Assembly (NCBI GenBank): GCA_913043255.1
Contig: CAJWLK010000002.1
Location: 1-64,000, forward strand
Direction: 5' to 3'
Length of the DNA stretch: 64,000 nucleotides
Origin: an uncultured Gemmatimonadota bacterium
GTDB lineage: Bacteria; Gemmatimonadota; Gemmatimonadetes; Palauibacterales; Palauibacteraceae
Shown here: piece after piece, positions 17,694 through 26,570 of the stretch
How positions within the stretch are numbered: position 1 is the stretch's first letter
Layout of the letters: every line of letters starts with the position of its first letter
The notes under the pieces: model-generated
Databases searched by the model: none
Seen by the model: the letters and a program-made list of their open reading frames with translations, nothing else
Told to the model about the DNA's origin: nothing
Made by a program: the position numbers and the translations under genes

Positions 17694-20513
17694 ATGGTTA
17701 ACAACCGGTCATTCTCTCCGTCAGCCTGGAGAACCATACTTGTCTTGATATTGGTGGTGATCCTACCAACCAATCCGGCGCAGGCTCAAGTCGAATTTGA
17801 CGTCACCGGCGTAGTTGCAGATTCCGCGGGTATCGGTGTGGGTGGCGCTATGGTAGTGGTCCTCGCGATGCCCGATTCCGTTCTTGCGGAATGGACTCAG
17901 ACCAGCGGAAACGGAGCTTTCACCCTTCAGACATCTCCAGGAGAATACATCCTGCAGGTGACGTTGATCGGCCATAAGACAGTCCGACAGAGCTTCGCGG
18001 TGAATGACAAAAATGTCGCAGTAGGCAGGGTCGCTCTAGAGGTCTTGGCGGTTGAGATCGATCCGCTCGTTGTAAGTGTCGAGCATGTCCCGTTCATCAA
18101 CCAGCGTGACACGCTTTCCTTTAACGCCTTAGCGTTCGAGACTCGCCCCAATGCCACAGTTGAAGATCTCCTCCGCAGGTTACCGGGCATAGAGGTTGAG
18201 AGTGATGGGTCGATCAAAGCACAGGGTGAAGATGTACAAAATGTGCTCGTAGACGGACGTGAATTTTTTGGGAGCGATCCTACAATCGCAACCAAAAATC
18301 TCCCGGCGGACGCAATTTTACAGATCGACGTGTACGACAAGGAATCAGACATGGCCGAATTCACTGGGATTCCTGATGGTGAAGAAGAACGCACAATCAA
18401 CCTGGGGCTCAAAGAAGAGGCTCGGCGCGGCTACTTCGGAAAGGCCTCTGGTGGGCTCGGCACCGACGTAGGGAACACGGAGCCCTTCCCGTCACCTATG
18501 GCCGTCGACATGCCACTTGAGATGTCAGGCACTCGAGTCCCATACGATGGAGCACTTAGCATCAACCGGTTTTCACCAACCACACAATTGGCACTGCTTG
18601 GGAATGCGAACAACGTGAACAGGCCCGAGTTGCGCCAGGCAGGCGGTGGCGGGCGTGGGGGCGACGATGGTCCCACGCCAGCAGGTAGCGAAGGATTCAA
18701 CGAAAGCTTGGGACTCGGACTCAACGCGAGTCGTGAGTTCGGGGCGGAAAGCTGGATCAGGACGAGCTACTTCTTTGGGATGACCGAAAACTTGCTCAAT
18801 CAAACTCTTGAGGAAGAGCGCCTCCTGGGATCTGAAGTCGCATCACTTATCCAGGGAGCGAGCGAGGGTGATGCCGACAACCTAAATCACCGACTCAACC
18901 TAAATTCACAAGTCACATTGGCGGACGGACACGATCTCAGAATTCGAGGAAACCTCCAAGCCGGTTCCTTGTCCCAATCTTCTGCCAGTCTTCAGGACCA
19001 AACTGTGCTGGGACAACCGCTCAACAGTGCAGCCACGAGTTACCTGTCTGATCAAAATCAGTTGGGGGCAGATGGACAGTTGACCTGGAGAAAACGTCTT
19101 AATGAGTCAGGCCGAAGTATTGTGGCGGAGGCCCGGGTAGATTTTGGCGATTCAGATCAGTTCGTCGACCTGACCTCAATGATTGAGAAAAGTGACCCCG
19201 TTGGCCGACCCACCAACCAAAATCTCATTCAGGAACAGGAAAGTATAGGTCAGACCTTTCGCCACTCTGTTCGTCTATCTCTCACCGAACCACTTGGCCG
19301 TGGCCAGGTTCTGGAAATTTTTGGCGAGCGAAATGCGATCGACGAAAACCAAGGTAAGACCGTCTTTGACCTCGAAGATAACACTCCAGTGTTCAATCCG
19401 ATCCTGAGTTCTGAGTTCGACCGAACATACACCTATCTACGTGGTGGGCTCCGATTCAACCGGAACAGTGACAAGACTCGGCTGGTTTTTGGGCTCCGTG
19501 TTCAGAACTCCGATCTCAAAGGAGTTGTATTGGATCCTGAGACAAACGCTGAACCGATCGCAAGCGGGTTCACAAATCTTCTGCCACTAGCTGATCTCCG
19601 GTTCCAATTGAAGGAGGGTCGTAACATCCGCTTCCGATATACGACCTTAACGCGTGAACCCTCAATGGCAGAGTTCCAACCGTTCACTGATAACCGTGAC
19701 CCGCTCAACATCTACACGGGGAATCCTGACCTAGAGCCAGAATACCGTCACCGACTGAACGGCGAGTATCGGCTATTTGACCAGTTCAGCTTCGTAAACC
19801 TGTTCACATATGCGGGAGTAACCATCACCAAAGACAACATCTCACAATCACGACTCATCGACACACAGGGTCGACAAGTCGTGACGCCAGTGAATTCGGG
19901 GCGAGCGTGGTCTGCTAACGGAGGCCTCAATTTTGGCACTCCGATCCGGTCTATGGGTGCAAGGATCGAACTGGACTATCGGTTTACTTACGCCCATGAA
20001 TCCGCTTTCGTGAACAATGCTAAGAACGAGAGTCGGATCCGACAGAACGCCATCAGCCTGAGCGTCGAGAACCGGGATAAGGCTGTGTTCGATGTCCGTG
20101 CCGGAGGAGGCTTGGCGTTTAACAACATAGGCTATTCGTTAAACCAAGAACTCAATCAGAAATATATTAACCCCCATCTGTTTGCCGACGCGTATTACTA
20201 TCTGAATTCCTGGACATTCGCCACCGGACTGAAGTTTCAGGGCTATGACCAAGATATTTTCGGCCCGAACCTAAACGTGACGTTATGGGAGGCGTCAATC
20301 ACACGACTGATCATGAATGACCGGGCGGAAGTTCAGCTGGGAGCATACGACCTCCTCAACCAAAATCAGGGCGTAAATGTCACCAATTCCTCAAGCTTCA
20401 ATCGGACGGAGCGGATCCAGTCATTGGGCCGGTACGTGATGCTAAGGTTTAATTACCACCTTGGATCGAACGCAATGAAAGATCGTAGAGGTGACAGAAG
20501 AAGGAAACGATAA
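17694..20513 (+). CDS. TonB-dependent receptor-like outer membrane beta-barrel protein
   Basis: About 939 residues. Signal peptide ends at PAQAQ. It has a carboxypeptidase-regulatory-like domain (VTGVVADSAGIGVGGAMVVV on), a plug-like region (ATVEDLLRRLPGIEVESDGSIKAQGEDVQNVLVDGREFFGSDP, here described by position 18155-18285), a Gly-rich disordered loop (AGGGGRGGDD near residue 315), and a long barrel of the OMP_b-brl_3 type. It partners with the GLPGLI gene 20 bases upstream. ATG 17694 is chosen because the signal peptide follows it; a GTG at 17643 would overlap the GLPGLI gene. The C-terminus ends in a basic tail (DRRGDRRRKR) rather than an aromatic residue, which is unusual for a classic Bam signal but seen in this subfamily. 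Confidence 0.85.
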   Translation: MVNNRSFSPSAWRTILVLILVVILPTNPAQAQVEFDVTGVVADSAGIGVGGAMVVVLAMPDSVLAEWTQTSGNGAFTLQTSPGEYILQVTLIGHKTVRQSFAVNDKNVAVGRVALEVLAVEIDPLVVSVEHVPFINQRDTLSFNALAFETRPNATVEDLLRRLPGIEVESDGSIKAQGEDVQNVLVDGREFFGSDPTIATKNLPADAILQIDVYDKESDMAEFTGIPDGEEERTINLGLKEEARRGYFGKASGGLGTDVGNTEPFPSPMAVDMPLEMSGTRVPYDGALSINRFSPTTQLALLGNANNVNRPELRQAGGGGRGGDDGPTPAGSEGFNESLGLGLNASREFGAESWIRTSYFFGMTENLLNQTLEEERLLGSEVASLIQGASEGDADNLNHRLNLNSQVTLADGHDLRIRGNLQAGSLSQSSASLQDQTVLGQPLNSAATSYLSDQNQLGADGQLTWRKRLNESGRSIVAEARVDFGDSDQFVDLTSMIEKSDPVGRPTNQNLIQEQESIGQTFRHSVRLSLTEPLGRGQVLEIFGERNAIDENQGKTVFDLEDNTPVFNPILSSEFDRTYTYLRGGLRFNRNSDKTRLVFGLRVQNSDLKGVVLDPETNAEPIASGFTNLLPLADLRFQLKEGRNIRFRYTTLTREPSMAEFQPFTDNRDPLNIYTGNPDLEPEYRHRLNGEYRLFDQFSFVNLFTYAGVTITKDNISQSRLIDTQGRQVVTPVNSGRAWSANGGLNFGTPIRSMGARIELDYRFTYAHESAFVNNAKNESRIRQNAISLSVENRDKAVFDVRAGGGLAFNNIGYSLNQELNQKYINPHLFADAYYYLNSWTFATGLKFQGYDQDIFGPNLNVTLWEASITRLIMNDRAEVQLGAYDLLNQNQGVNVTNSSSFNRTERIQSLGRYVMLRFNYHLGSNAMKDRRGDRRRKR

Positions 20514-20528
20514 CTACATCTTTCTCTC

Positions 20529-21293
20529 TTAGTCCCGTCCCAGAAGAAAGGCCGCGATTCCATCAGCCGCCTGTTCGATGCAACGTTCTCCTATCTCACG
20601 ACTCATCCCTCGAGCATCCCCAAGGACCCCATTCGGAGTAACCGAACGGAAGCCATCTTGGAAGATTCGATCAGCTAAGGCTTCATCAAATTCCCCCAGG
20701 TAACCTGCTTCTGCCCGATCTTCCTGAACTAGTTCAGGTCTAATACATAGCATCTCAGAACTCTCAGCGATGTCAGCGTGTCCACCCACGCGATCAGAAA
20801 ATGCGGGCACTTCAGAAGAAACTGCACTTTTCCAGAATTCGACAAAGCCAACTAGGTCGGTATAGGCATCAACTTCACAATTTTCTTCCGCAGCAGCGCG
20901 GAGAGACTCCAACATCTGGGCGAGGGGGGCGAAGTTTCCTCCGTGTGAAGGCACAAAACAGATGCGCTTGAACCCGTGCCGTGAGAGACTCACAGTATAA
21001 TCGACACATAAAGCCTCAAGTGTCTCTTGGCGTAGAGAAAGTGTCCCCTTAAAAGCCATGTGGTGCTCTGAACAACCAACACGAATGGTTGGAGCGACGA
21101 GAGCGTTTTCCAATCGACGCGCAATTTCAAAAGCCAGTCGGTCACCGCGGGCCGCATCAACCAACAAGGGAAGGTGCGGACCATGTTGCTCGACGGCACC
21201 CACTGCAACCACCACAGTGGTATAGCCGTCTTGCAGCGCTTTCGTAACTTCGGGAGACGTTAACTCTTCCAACAATAGATTCTGTTCAGACAT
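20529..21293 (-). CDS. Creatininase family amidohydrolase
   Basis: A 254-residue protein of the creatininase/formamide hydrolase family. Metal-binding marks are visible: GAVEQHGPHLPLLVD near residues 32-46 (Glu, His and Asp ligands), SEHHMAFKGT around 75, and SHGGN near 115 with the conserved Glu/His further on. The family hydrolyses cyclic amides such as creatinine, or formamido groups in riboflavin/F420 pathways and modified peptides. Nothing nearby points to flavin or mycofactocin synthesis; a role in cyclic amide breakdown alongside the hydantoinase genes 8 kb away is conceivable but they are on opposite strands and not one operon. It is convergent with the barrel protein, only 15 bases apart. 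Confidence 0.85.
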   Translation of the reverse strand: MSEQNLLLEELTSPEVTKALQDGYTTVVVAVGAVEQHGPHLPLLVDAARGDRLAFEIARRLENALVAPTIRVGCSEHHMAFKGTLSLRQETLEALCVDYTVSLSRHGFKRICFVPSHGGNFAPLAQMLESLRAAAEENCEVDAYTDLVGFVEFWKSAVSSEVPAFSDRVGGHADIAESSEMLCIRPELVQEDRAEAGYLGEFDEALADRIFQDGFRSVTPNGVLGDARGMSREIGERCIEQAADGIAAFLLGRD

Positions 21294-21317
21294 TCTTCAT
21301 TAGTAAGGTTTGTGTCT

Positions 21318-21686
21318 TCAGTTGCTTCGTGAGCGCACCTTACTACGTGCTATTCGAAGCACTACTCCTCCTCCACCGTGTAACCCTGCCCTCTCACTTA
21401 CATCGTTTTTTAAGTCTCCCTGAATTAAGCGATCTACTACCCCAGGGAGGACAGCAGGCCCATCGGATCGTGTTCCCTTTCCTGTGATGATGTGCACCAC
21501 TCTTCCTTTAGAACTCTTCCTGTGTGAAGCAAGAAAATGGCGAACCCGAGCGTCTGCTTCTACTCCCGTCAGGCCATGAAGATCGAGGGTGGCAACGGGA
21601 ATCTCACACTTCAACCGAAGGATGCCGCTTAACTCTGGCGTAACTCCCTGGTCCTTATCGGTCTTTCGTTTTTTACGTTTGCCCAT
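21318..21686 (-). CDS. Smr domain protein
   Basis: A 122-residue stand-alone Smr (MutS2 C-terminal) domain. The family motifs are present: LDLHGLTGVEADARV (LDLHG), HIITGKGTRS (the TGxG motif) and a C-terminal HGGGGVVLR(I). The first 25 residues are a lysine-rich tail. Smr domains are nucleases or RNA-binding modules; stand-alone bacterial versions such as SmrB cleave mRNA at collided ribosomes, and whether this short one does is unknown. AGGA four bases before ATG 21686 supports the start. Confidence 0.82.
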   Translation of the reverse strand: MGKRKKRKTDKDQGVTPELSGILRLKCEIPVATLDLHGLTGVEADARVRHFLASHRKSSKGRVVHIITGKGTRSDGPAVLPGVVDRLIQGDLKNDVSERAGLHGGGGVVLRIARSKVRSRSN

Positions 21687-21715
21687 GAAATCCTGAATAA
21701 AGGGACTATGCTAAA

Positions 21716-21788
<73 letters not shown>

Positions 21789-21862
21789 AGGCCGGCCAAA
21801 CTCGCCTAGGTCGCAGTAACGATCAAGGGCAGGCTCTGCAGCAAGTTGGGAAACGGGGAGCA

Positions 21863-21936
21863 TGGGGCGGGAGGGACTCGAACCCCCGACTTCTGCGATG
21901 TGAACGCAGCGCTCTAGCCAGCTGAGCTACCGCCCC
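21863..21936 (-). tRNA. tRNA-Val (anticodon CAC)
   Basis: Minus-strand cloverleaf: acceptor GGGGCGG/CCGCCCC, U8-A9, D arm GCTCAGCTGGCTAGAGC, anticodon stem CTGCG/CGCAG with loop TTCACAT, T arm GGGGGTTCGAGTCCCTC. Anticodon CAC reads the valine codon GUG. Discriminator A73; CCA not encoded. It lies 74 bases upstream of tRNA-Gly on the same strand, so the two are probably co-transcribed. Confidence 0.95.
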
Positions 21937-22018
21937 CGGAATCGTACTGCACGTGACGGGCGACAAGGTCGATCGAACAACTAAGATCAGGACAAGGTTC
22001 GCGACGCCACCGCCTCTT

Positions 22019-23020
22019 TTATTTTCGCCAAGGCGTTAACATTTGGGCAAACACATCTGCATTGTCTTGAAGAATCTCCTTGATAGACTTTTCAGTGTTG
22101 GCGCGTGTAGAGATGTAGCACTGCTCGCAGGTGTTCTGCTTCGTGAAGTTCTCAAGCATGTCTTCCTGCGTGTCAAAATACGCCATCACCATTGCGCAGG
22201 GCGTTAACCGGCCGTCCGGATTTATCACAATGAACCTGCGTCCAGCCTGACAACCACCAATCCCTCCTTCGGTAAGAAAGCTGTGGAACTTCCAGAGCAC
22301 CCGAGGTTTCGTATATACCGGATAGCCTTGGTTCTGCAGGTCAATCACTTCTTGTATGCTCTCGGCGAGACCGTCCAATCCATCACCCTCAATCAAACCT
22401 GTTCGATCCTGCACGCGCAGGTGGGTATAGACCGAGAAGTTGATGGGAACCCCCCACTCTTTGGCGACCCGTACCATGCCACCAAGATCTTTGTAGTTCC
22501 ACGCAGTGATACAGACGTTGAGGAGGATATCATCCTTCCCCGTCTGTTTGGCGATCTCAGGCACGACCTCTGCCATCCGATCAAACAGTCCAGGGATACG
22601 GCGGAACTCGTCATGACGTTCGTCTGGAAAATCCAGAGATGTGGATAACTGATGCATTCCGCTATCCTTGAGCCTGAAGAACCGCTCTGGAGTCAGGTTC
22701 GATGAGTTCGTCACCACAATCATCCAGGGGAGTCGTCCCTTGGTGGTCATGGCATCAACAATCTCATACACGTCGCCCCTTGCAAGCGGCTCTCCTCCGG
22801 ACGCATGCGAAACCACCGGCCGTAGTTCCTTGCAAATGGCTGCATAGTCTTCTGCTCCCAGTCGTTCTTCTTTGACTGGCCCACCCCAGTTACAATGCCA
22901 ACAGTTCGCGGTACACGCGTGGGTAATCTCGAAAGAAACAGAAAGTGGTTTGTTCTGAACCTTGTTTCTAATCCCACGCGCTAGCATCTGTGCGGCCATG
23001 CCGCCGGATATGTTAGGCAT
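22019..23020 (-). CDS. Radical SAM protein with C-terminal SPASM-like cysteines
   Basis: About 333 residues. The cluster-binding motif CTANCWHC (CxxxCxxC) sits near residue 34, followed by the SAM-binding GGEPL strand (HASGGEPLARGD). The C-terminal region has several cysteines (GGCQAGRRFIVINPDGRLTPCAM, then CEQCYIS), a SPASM/twitch-type arrangement that would hold an auxiliary iron-sulfur cluster. Such proteins modify peptides, or sugars and other small molecules; no precursor peptide gene is visible beside it. ATG 23020 is preferred over GTG 23026 because AGAGGGG lies five bases before it. The next gene downstream of it on the minus strand is tRNA; upstream is a VTT membrane protein 30 bases away, likely the same transcript. 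Confidence 0.82.
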   Translation of the reverse strand: MPNISGGMAAQMLARGIRNKVQNKPLSVSFEITHACTANCWHCNWGGPVKEERLGAEDYAAICKELRPVVSHASGGEPLARGDVYEIVDAMTTKGRLPWMIVVTNSSNLTPERFFRLKDSGMHQLSTSLDFPDERHDEFRRIPGLFDRMAEVVPEIAKQTGKDDILLNVCITAWNYKDLGGMVRVAKEWGVPINFSVYTHLRVQDRTGLIEGDGLDGLAESIQEVIDLQNQGYPVYTKPRVLWKFHSFLTEGGIGGCQAGRRFIVINPDGRLTPCAMVMAYFDTQEDMLENFTKQNTCEQCYISTRANTEKSIKEILQDNADVFAQMLTPWRK

Positions 23021-23050
23021 CCCCACCCCTCTTTTCTCGCAAGAATCTGC

Positions 23051-23710
23051 TCATGTTTCCCCGTGACGACGAGCCCCCCACCGGTCACGCACGTGTGGTA
23101 CAGCTTTAACCGCGTAAAGTCCAAAAATCACGGCAACACTCATAATCAGGATCCAGTTCGGGACGTGGAAAGCTGACCCGACCAAGGCGAGAAGGTAATA
23201 GCGCGGAAAACGCGCGACCACCAGCGCCACAAGGTATTTCCATAACGGGTACCCGATCGAGAAACACAAAAACTTGAATGGAAAGAATGGGATTGGCGTA
23301 AAACCTGTAACCACAAGCGTCGCGAAAGGCCATTTCATCAGGTAAGAAATAGCTTTTCGGTAAAACCTCTTCTCCTTATAACTCTGGATATTCTGGAGGT
23401 TAAGAACCGGTACGAACACTTTGTGGTCCATGATTCCAGCAACGATGGTTCCTGCTGTTGCCCAAGTCGCTGACCACCAAAGATTGGCGACTTTCCCAAA
23501 ATAGATTAGGACGGGCTCATGTGGAAAAACCGAGATCGCCGTGTTGGCAGGAATCGAATAGAACGCAAGATATGTATAGCTGTCGAACTGAAAGTCACCA
23601 AACATCAGGATGGATGTAACAATCCCTATCAGAACCATCAGTCCACCGAAAAACCATACAACCGGACCTAGCTTCGTGACCGGCTGAACGTCCGGCAACT
23701 CGTAAGCCAT
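23051..23710 (-). CDS. VTT-domain (DedA/SNARE-associated-like) membrane protein
   Basis: About 219 residues with four or five membrane segments and a central stretch resembling the VTT/DedA domain: YLAFYSIPANTAISVFPHEPVLIYFGK, then FATLVVTGFTPIPFFPFKFLCFSIGYP with the conserved Gly/Pro/Phe pattern, and ARFPRYYLLALVG. VTT proteins are lipid scramblases or undecaprenyl-phosphate flippases in known cases. ATG 23710 with AGGATAGG just upstream is the start; a longer reading to 23995 would run into the divergent zinc ribbon gene and lacks conserved features. It is followed 30 bases later by the radical SAM gene. Confidence 0.75.
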   Translation of the reverse strand: MAYELPDVQPVTKLGPVVWFFGGLMVLIGIVTSILMFGDFQFDSYTYLAFYSIPANTAISVFPHEPVLIYFGKVANLWWSATWATAGTIVAGIMDHKVFVPVLNLQNIQSYKEKRFYRKAISYLMKWPFATLVVTGFTPIPFFPFKFLCFSIGYPLWKYLVALVVARFPRYYLLALVGSAFHVPNWILIMSVAVIFGLYAVKAVPHVRDRWGARRHGET

Positions 23711-23893
23711 TAGCCTATCCTGCCCAAATTGGATCTCCGCAGTAGCTTGTTTATAGTCTCCCGAAGTGAGACGAGGGCAAGATAGTGGAGATTGATCACC
23801 TTTGCTCCTCTTTTTTAACGGTGGCCGATTACTTGCGCGGCCCAAAAATATAAACCTCGACAGGAATAGGAGGGCCCCATAGAAGAGAAACGG

Positions 23894-24133
23894 ATGGATT
23901 GCCCCAAGTGTGGAGAAGGGGTGGGAATCACCGACCAAACCTGTCAGAAATGCGGCATCGCACTTTCTTATGAACCAGGTGAAATAGGGGTTCACTGCGC
24001 CGCATGTGGCACTGAGATAGGGGCTTACGTAGAAACCTGTACAAATTGTGGTGAAACTGGATACCCAGCGCTTCGACCACGGCGTGGCAGGAAATGGAAA
24101 GGCTCTAAACCGGAGGGCCTCAATAAAGAGTGA
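23894..24133 (+). CDS. Small double zinc ribbon protein
   Basis: A 79-residue protein with four CxxC pairs: CPKC (residues 3-6), CQKC, CAAC and CTNC, making two zinc ribbons in tandem, followed by a basic tail (RPRRGRKWKGSK). Such small ribbons bind nucleic acid or ribosomes or join membrane complexes; its role is not known. Its stop overlaps the GTG start of the TrmJ-like gene (GTGA), which suggests co-translation and a possible link to RNA. Confidence 0.75.
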   Translation: MDCPKCGEGVGITDQTCQKCGIALSYEPGEIGVHCAACGTEIGAYVETCTNCGETGYPALRPRRGRKWKGSKPEGLNKE

Positions 24134-24939
24134 CCACTACTGACGAACAGCTCGACCGGACGTTCGTCGTCCTTCATGAGCCCCAAGACCTCGTGAACAT
24201 CGCACTCGTAATTCGAGCCATGAAAAACATGGGGCTCAGCCAACTCCGGTTGGTTAGGCCAGCAGAGTATGATGCGTGGCGCGTAACTGGCATTGCTCAC
24301 GATACTGAAGATGTGGTTGAGAAGGTTGAGGTCTTTGACGACATAACCACAGCTCTAGCCAGCTCTAAGTACGTACTTGGAGCAACAGCCCGCCGTCGTT
24401 CTACTCGCCAAAATTGGTGGAGCCCTGAGGACGCAGCACAAATGTTTTGCGACCGAGGTGAACCCTTCGCATTCGTTTTCGGGAGAGAGGATAGAGGGCT
24501 CCCTAACGAAGTCCTTGACCTATGCCATGGACTGGTGTGTATCCCTACGAATCCTCAACATTCGTCTATGAATCTCGCGCACGCAGCATTAATAGTATTC
24601 TACGAGTTGCGTAAAGCTGTGACTGCTGCCGCAGGATTAGAAACACAAGACAAATCCTTTAAAAAGAGACGACAGACTCCACCAGTCTCACACGAAGAGT
24701 TAGAAGATTTTTTTGGGAAATGGAAAACTGCAATGGAAGAAGTCGGCCTTTTCCACGGCCTCGATCCAATACCCAAAATGCGAAGTTTTCGTGCAATTTT
24801 TCAGAGAGCAGATATGGATCGAAGAGAGCTGGGCCTGATCAAAGCCTCAGCTTACGAGATCATAAACTTTTCAGAGCGAGAACAGAAGAGAGCAAAAGAT
24901 CGGGCCGAGGCAGAATTGGAGGAGATCCAGGACAACTAA
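24130..24939 (+). CDS. TrmH/SpoU family RNA methyltransferase, TrmJ-like
   Basis: A 269-residue SPOUT-fold 2'-O-ribose methyltransferase. Motif 1 reads NIALVIRAMKNMG near residue 18, motif 2 FVFGREDRGLPNEVLDLC near residue 113, and motif 3 IPTNPQHSSMNLAHAA near residue 135, which builds the SAM knot. The C-terminal helical extension after residue 180 fits TrmJ-type enzymes that methylate tRNA position 32. Start GTG 24130 forms GTGA with the zinc ribbon stop; no ATG lies near the conserved N-terminus. Family certain, exact target less so. Confidence 0.88.
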   Translation: MTTTDEQLDRTFVVLHEPQDLVNIALVIRAMKNMGLSQLRLVRPAEYDAWRVTGIAHDTEDVVEKVEVFDDITTALASSKYVLGATARRRSTRQNWWSPEDAAQMFCDRGEPFAFVFGREDRGLPNEVLDLCHGLVCIPTNPQHSSMNLAHAALIVFYELRKAVTAAAGLETQDKSFKKRRQTPPVSHEELEDFFGKWKTAMEEVGLFHGLDPIPKMRSFRAIFQRADMDRRELGLIKASAYEIINFSEREQKRAKDRAEAELEEIQDN

Positions 24940-25009
24940 CTTCGACTGACACTCCTGAGAATCACCAACCCTCCATCACCACTACAGACCTCAGATGAAA
25001 ACGGACGGG

Positions 25010-26416
25010 TTAGATTCGCTTGCGAAGCTTCTCTATTAGTTCCTGGTTTGACTCAGTCTGTCTCATCAAACCTAAGACTTCGGTCATGGCCTCGACCGGC
25101 GCATAGTCGCTTAGTTCGCGACGCATAGCCTGAGACACAGCGAGCGTATCATCATCGAGCAACAATTCCTCTCGGCGTGTCGCGCTCGCGTTCAAATCTA
25201 TCGCCGGGTAGATCCTCCGGTCAGCCAGCTCGCGCGTCAGGACGAGTTCACTGTTTCCAGTCCCCTTGAATTCCTCGAAGATTACTTGGTCCATCCGTGA
25301 TCCCGTATCGATAAGTGCTGTTGCGATAATCGTCAGTGAACCACCACCCATCGAGGGAGCGATACTGCGTGCACTACCGAAAAACCGTTTTGGCTTTTCC
25401 AGTGAGTTCGCATCCAATCCGCCCGTCAGAGTGCGACCGCTCCCCTGTTCCGTCGTGTTATACGCTCGTGCAAGACGTGTGATCGAATCAAGGATTAACA
25501 CCACATCTTGGCCCATCTCTGCCAGTCGACACGCTCGTTCCAGTGTCATCTCAGCAACTTGAACATGTCGCTCAGCAGGATGGTCGAAGCTTGATGCGAC
25601 CACTTCTCCTAGGCCTGTCGATTCCATCTCGGTGACTTCTTCTGGCCGTTCGTCGACGAGAAGAATGAAGATGCCGCAATCAGGATGGTTTTTGGAAATA
25701 CCTTCGGCTATGGCTTGGAGAACCATCGTTTTACCAGCCTTCGACGGAGCCACAATGAGTGCACGTTGGCCACCACCGAGCGGGCAAATCAGATCTAGGA
25801 TTCGATTTGTGTAGTCAGGTTGCCCTCGTCGTTCAAGCCCACAGTCAAGCACGAATTGACGGTTAGGGTGTTGAGCGCTGAGACGACTTAATTGTGGCCG
25901 CGTCCCCAACTCTTGAGGAGGACATCCATTGACTGTATGCAGGTATCTCAGGGGTGGGCTCTTCCCGGGCCGCGGAGACTTCCCCACCTGCCCACATATC
26001 TCATCACCACTTCTCAGGTCATAGCGTCCTACAAGTTTCGGACTGACGTAAATGTCCTCATCACTAGGCGTATAGCCTGCCTGTTGGCGGCGTACGAATC
26101 CGGCCCCATTGCCTAGGCGATCGAGGAGACCAAGATACGCATCTTTAGGCCCTTCTAAGACCTCGGGCTGACCACCTTGTTGGTTTTGCTGGCGGTTTCC
26201 ACCTTTCTTCGAGCGCCTACCCCGACCCCGTCGTCGTCTAGAACGTCTCCTGCCAGCGCTTCCTTTTGGCCTGTCCCGTTGGGATCCTGTTCCGCCAGCA
26301 CCTTGACTTCCCGCTTGAGCACCTCTGGGGTTACGGCCAGGAGTCTGGTCGCCGCTAGAGTGCTCCCCTCCGGACTGTTGGTCCCGATTGGAGTTTCCTG
26401 ATGTTTGTTCACTCAA
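25010..26416 (-). CDS. rho: Transcription termination factor Rho
   Basis: A 468-residue hexameric RNA helicase. The cold-shock-type RNA-binding domain covers about residues 95-175 (DIYVSPKLVGRYDLRSGDEICGQV), Walker A is APSKAGKT near residue 224, Walker B VVLILDSITRLARA, and the Q/R loops GGLDANSLEKPKRFFG and GTGNSELVLTRELADRRIYPA are present. The first 85 residues replace the usual N-terminal helical domain with a low-complexity Gly/Gln/Asn/Arg/Ser tract including RRRSRRRRGRGRRSKKGG, likely disordered RNA-binding. The start appears to be TTG 26416 with GGAAGAG eight bases before it; the nearest ATG upstream is out of frame. Confidence 0.95.
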   Translation of the reverse strand: MSEQTSGNSNRDQQSGGEHSSGDQTPGRNPRGAQAGSQGAGGTGSQRDRPKGSAGRRRSRRRRGRGRRSKKGGNRQQNQQGGQPEVLEGPKDAYLGLLDRLGNGAGFVRRQQAGYTPSDEDIYVSPKLVGRYDLRSGDEICGQVGKSPRPGKSPPLRYLHTVNGCPPQELGTRPQLSRLSAQHPNRQFVLDCGLERRGQPDYTNRILDLICPLGGGQRALIVAPSKAGKTMVLQAIAEGISKNHPDCGIFILLVDERPEEVTEMESTGLGEVVASSFDHPAERHVQVAEMTLERACRLAEMGQDVVLILDSITRLARAYNTTEQGSGRTLTGGLDANSLEKPKRFFGSARSIAPSMGGGSLTIIATALIDTGSRMDQVIFEEFKGTGNSELVLTRELADRRIYPAIDLNASATRREELLLDDDTLAVSQAMRRELSDYAPVEAMTEVLGLMRQTESNQELIEKLRKRI

Positions 26417-26570
26417 ATCATTAGCTCTTCCGCTTGGCTCTTATCACATCGAGTCCGACCGAACTCGAGATTGCAAAATTGCGACCCCCTAAAATGCCCC
26501 AGAAAGAAAATGTCGTTCTATTAGGGGGCGTTGTTGATCCAAATTGCGACGAATGAATCTGAACACCTTC

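Noticed and set aside
23711-23995. N-terminal extension of the VTT membrane protein
   Set aside because: Would overlap the divergent zinc ribbon gene, lacks VTT features, and ATG 23710 has its own AGGATAGG ribosome site.
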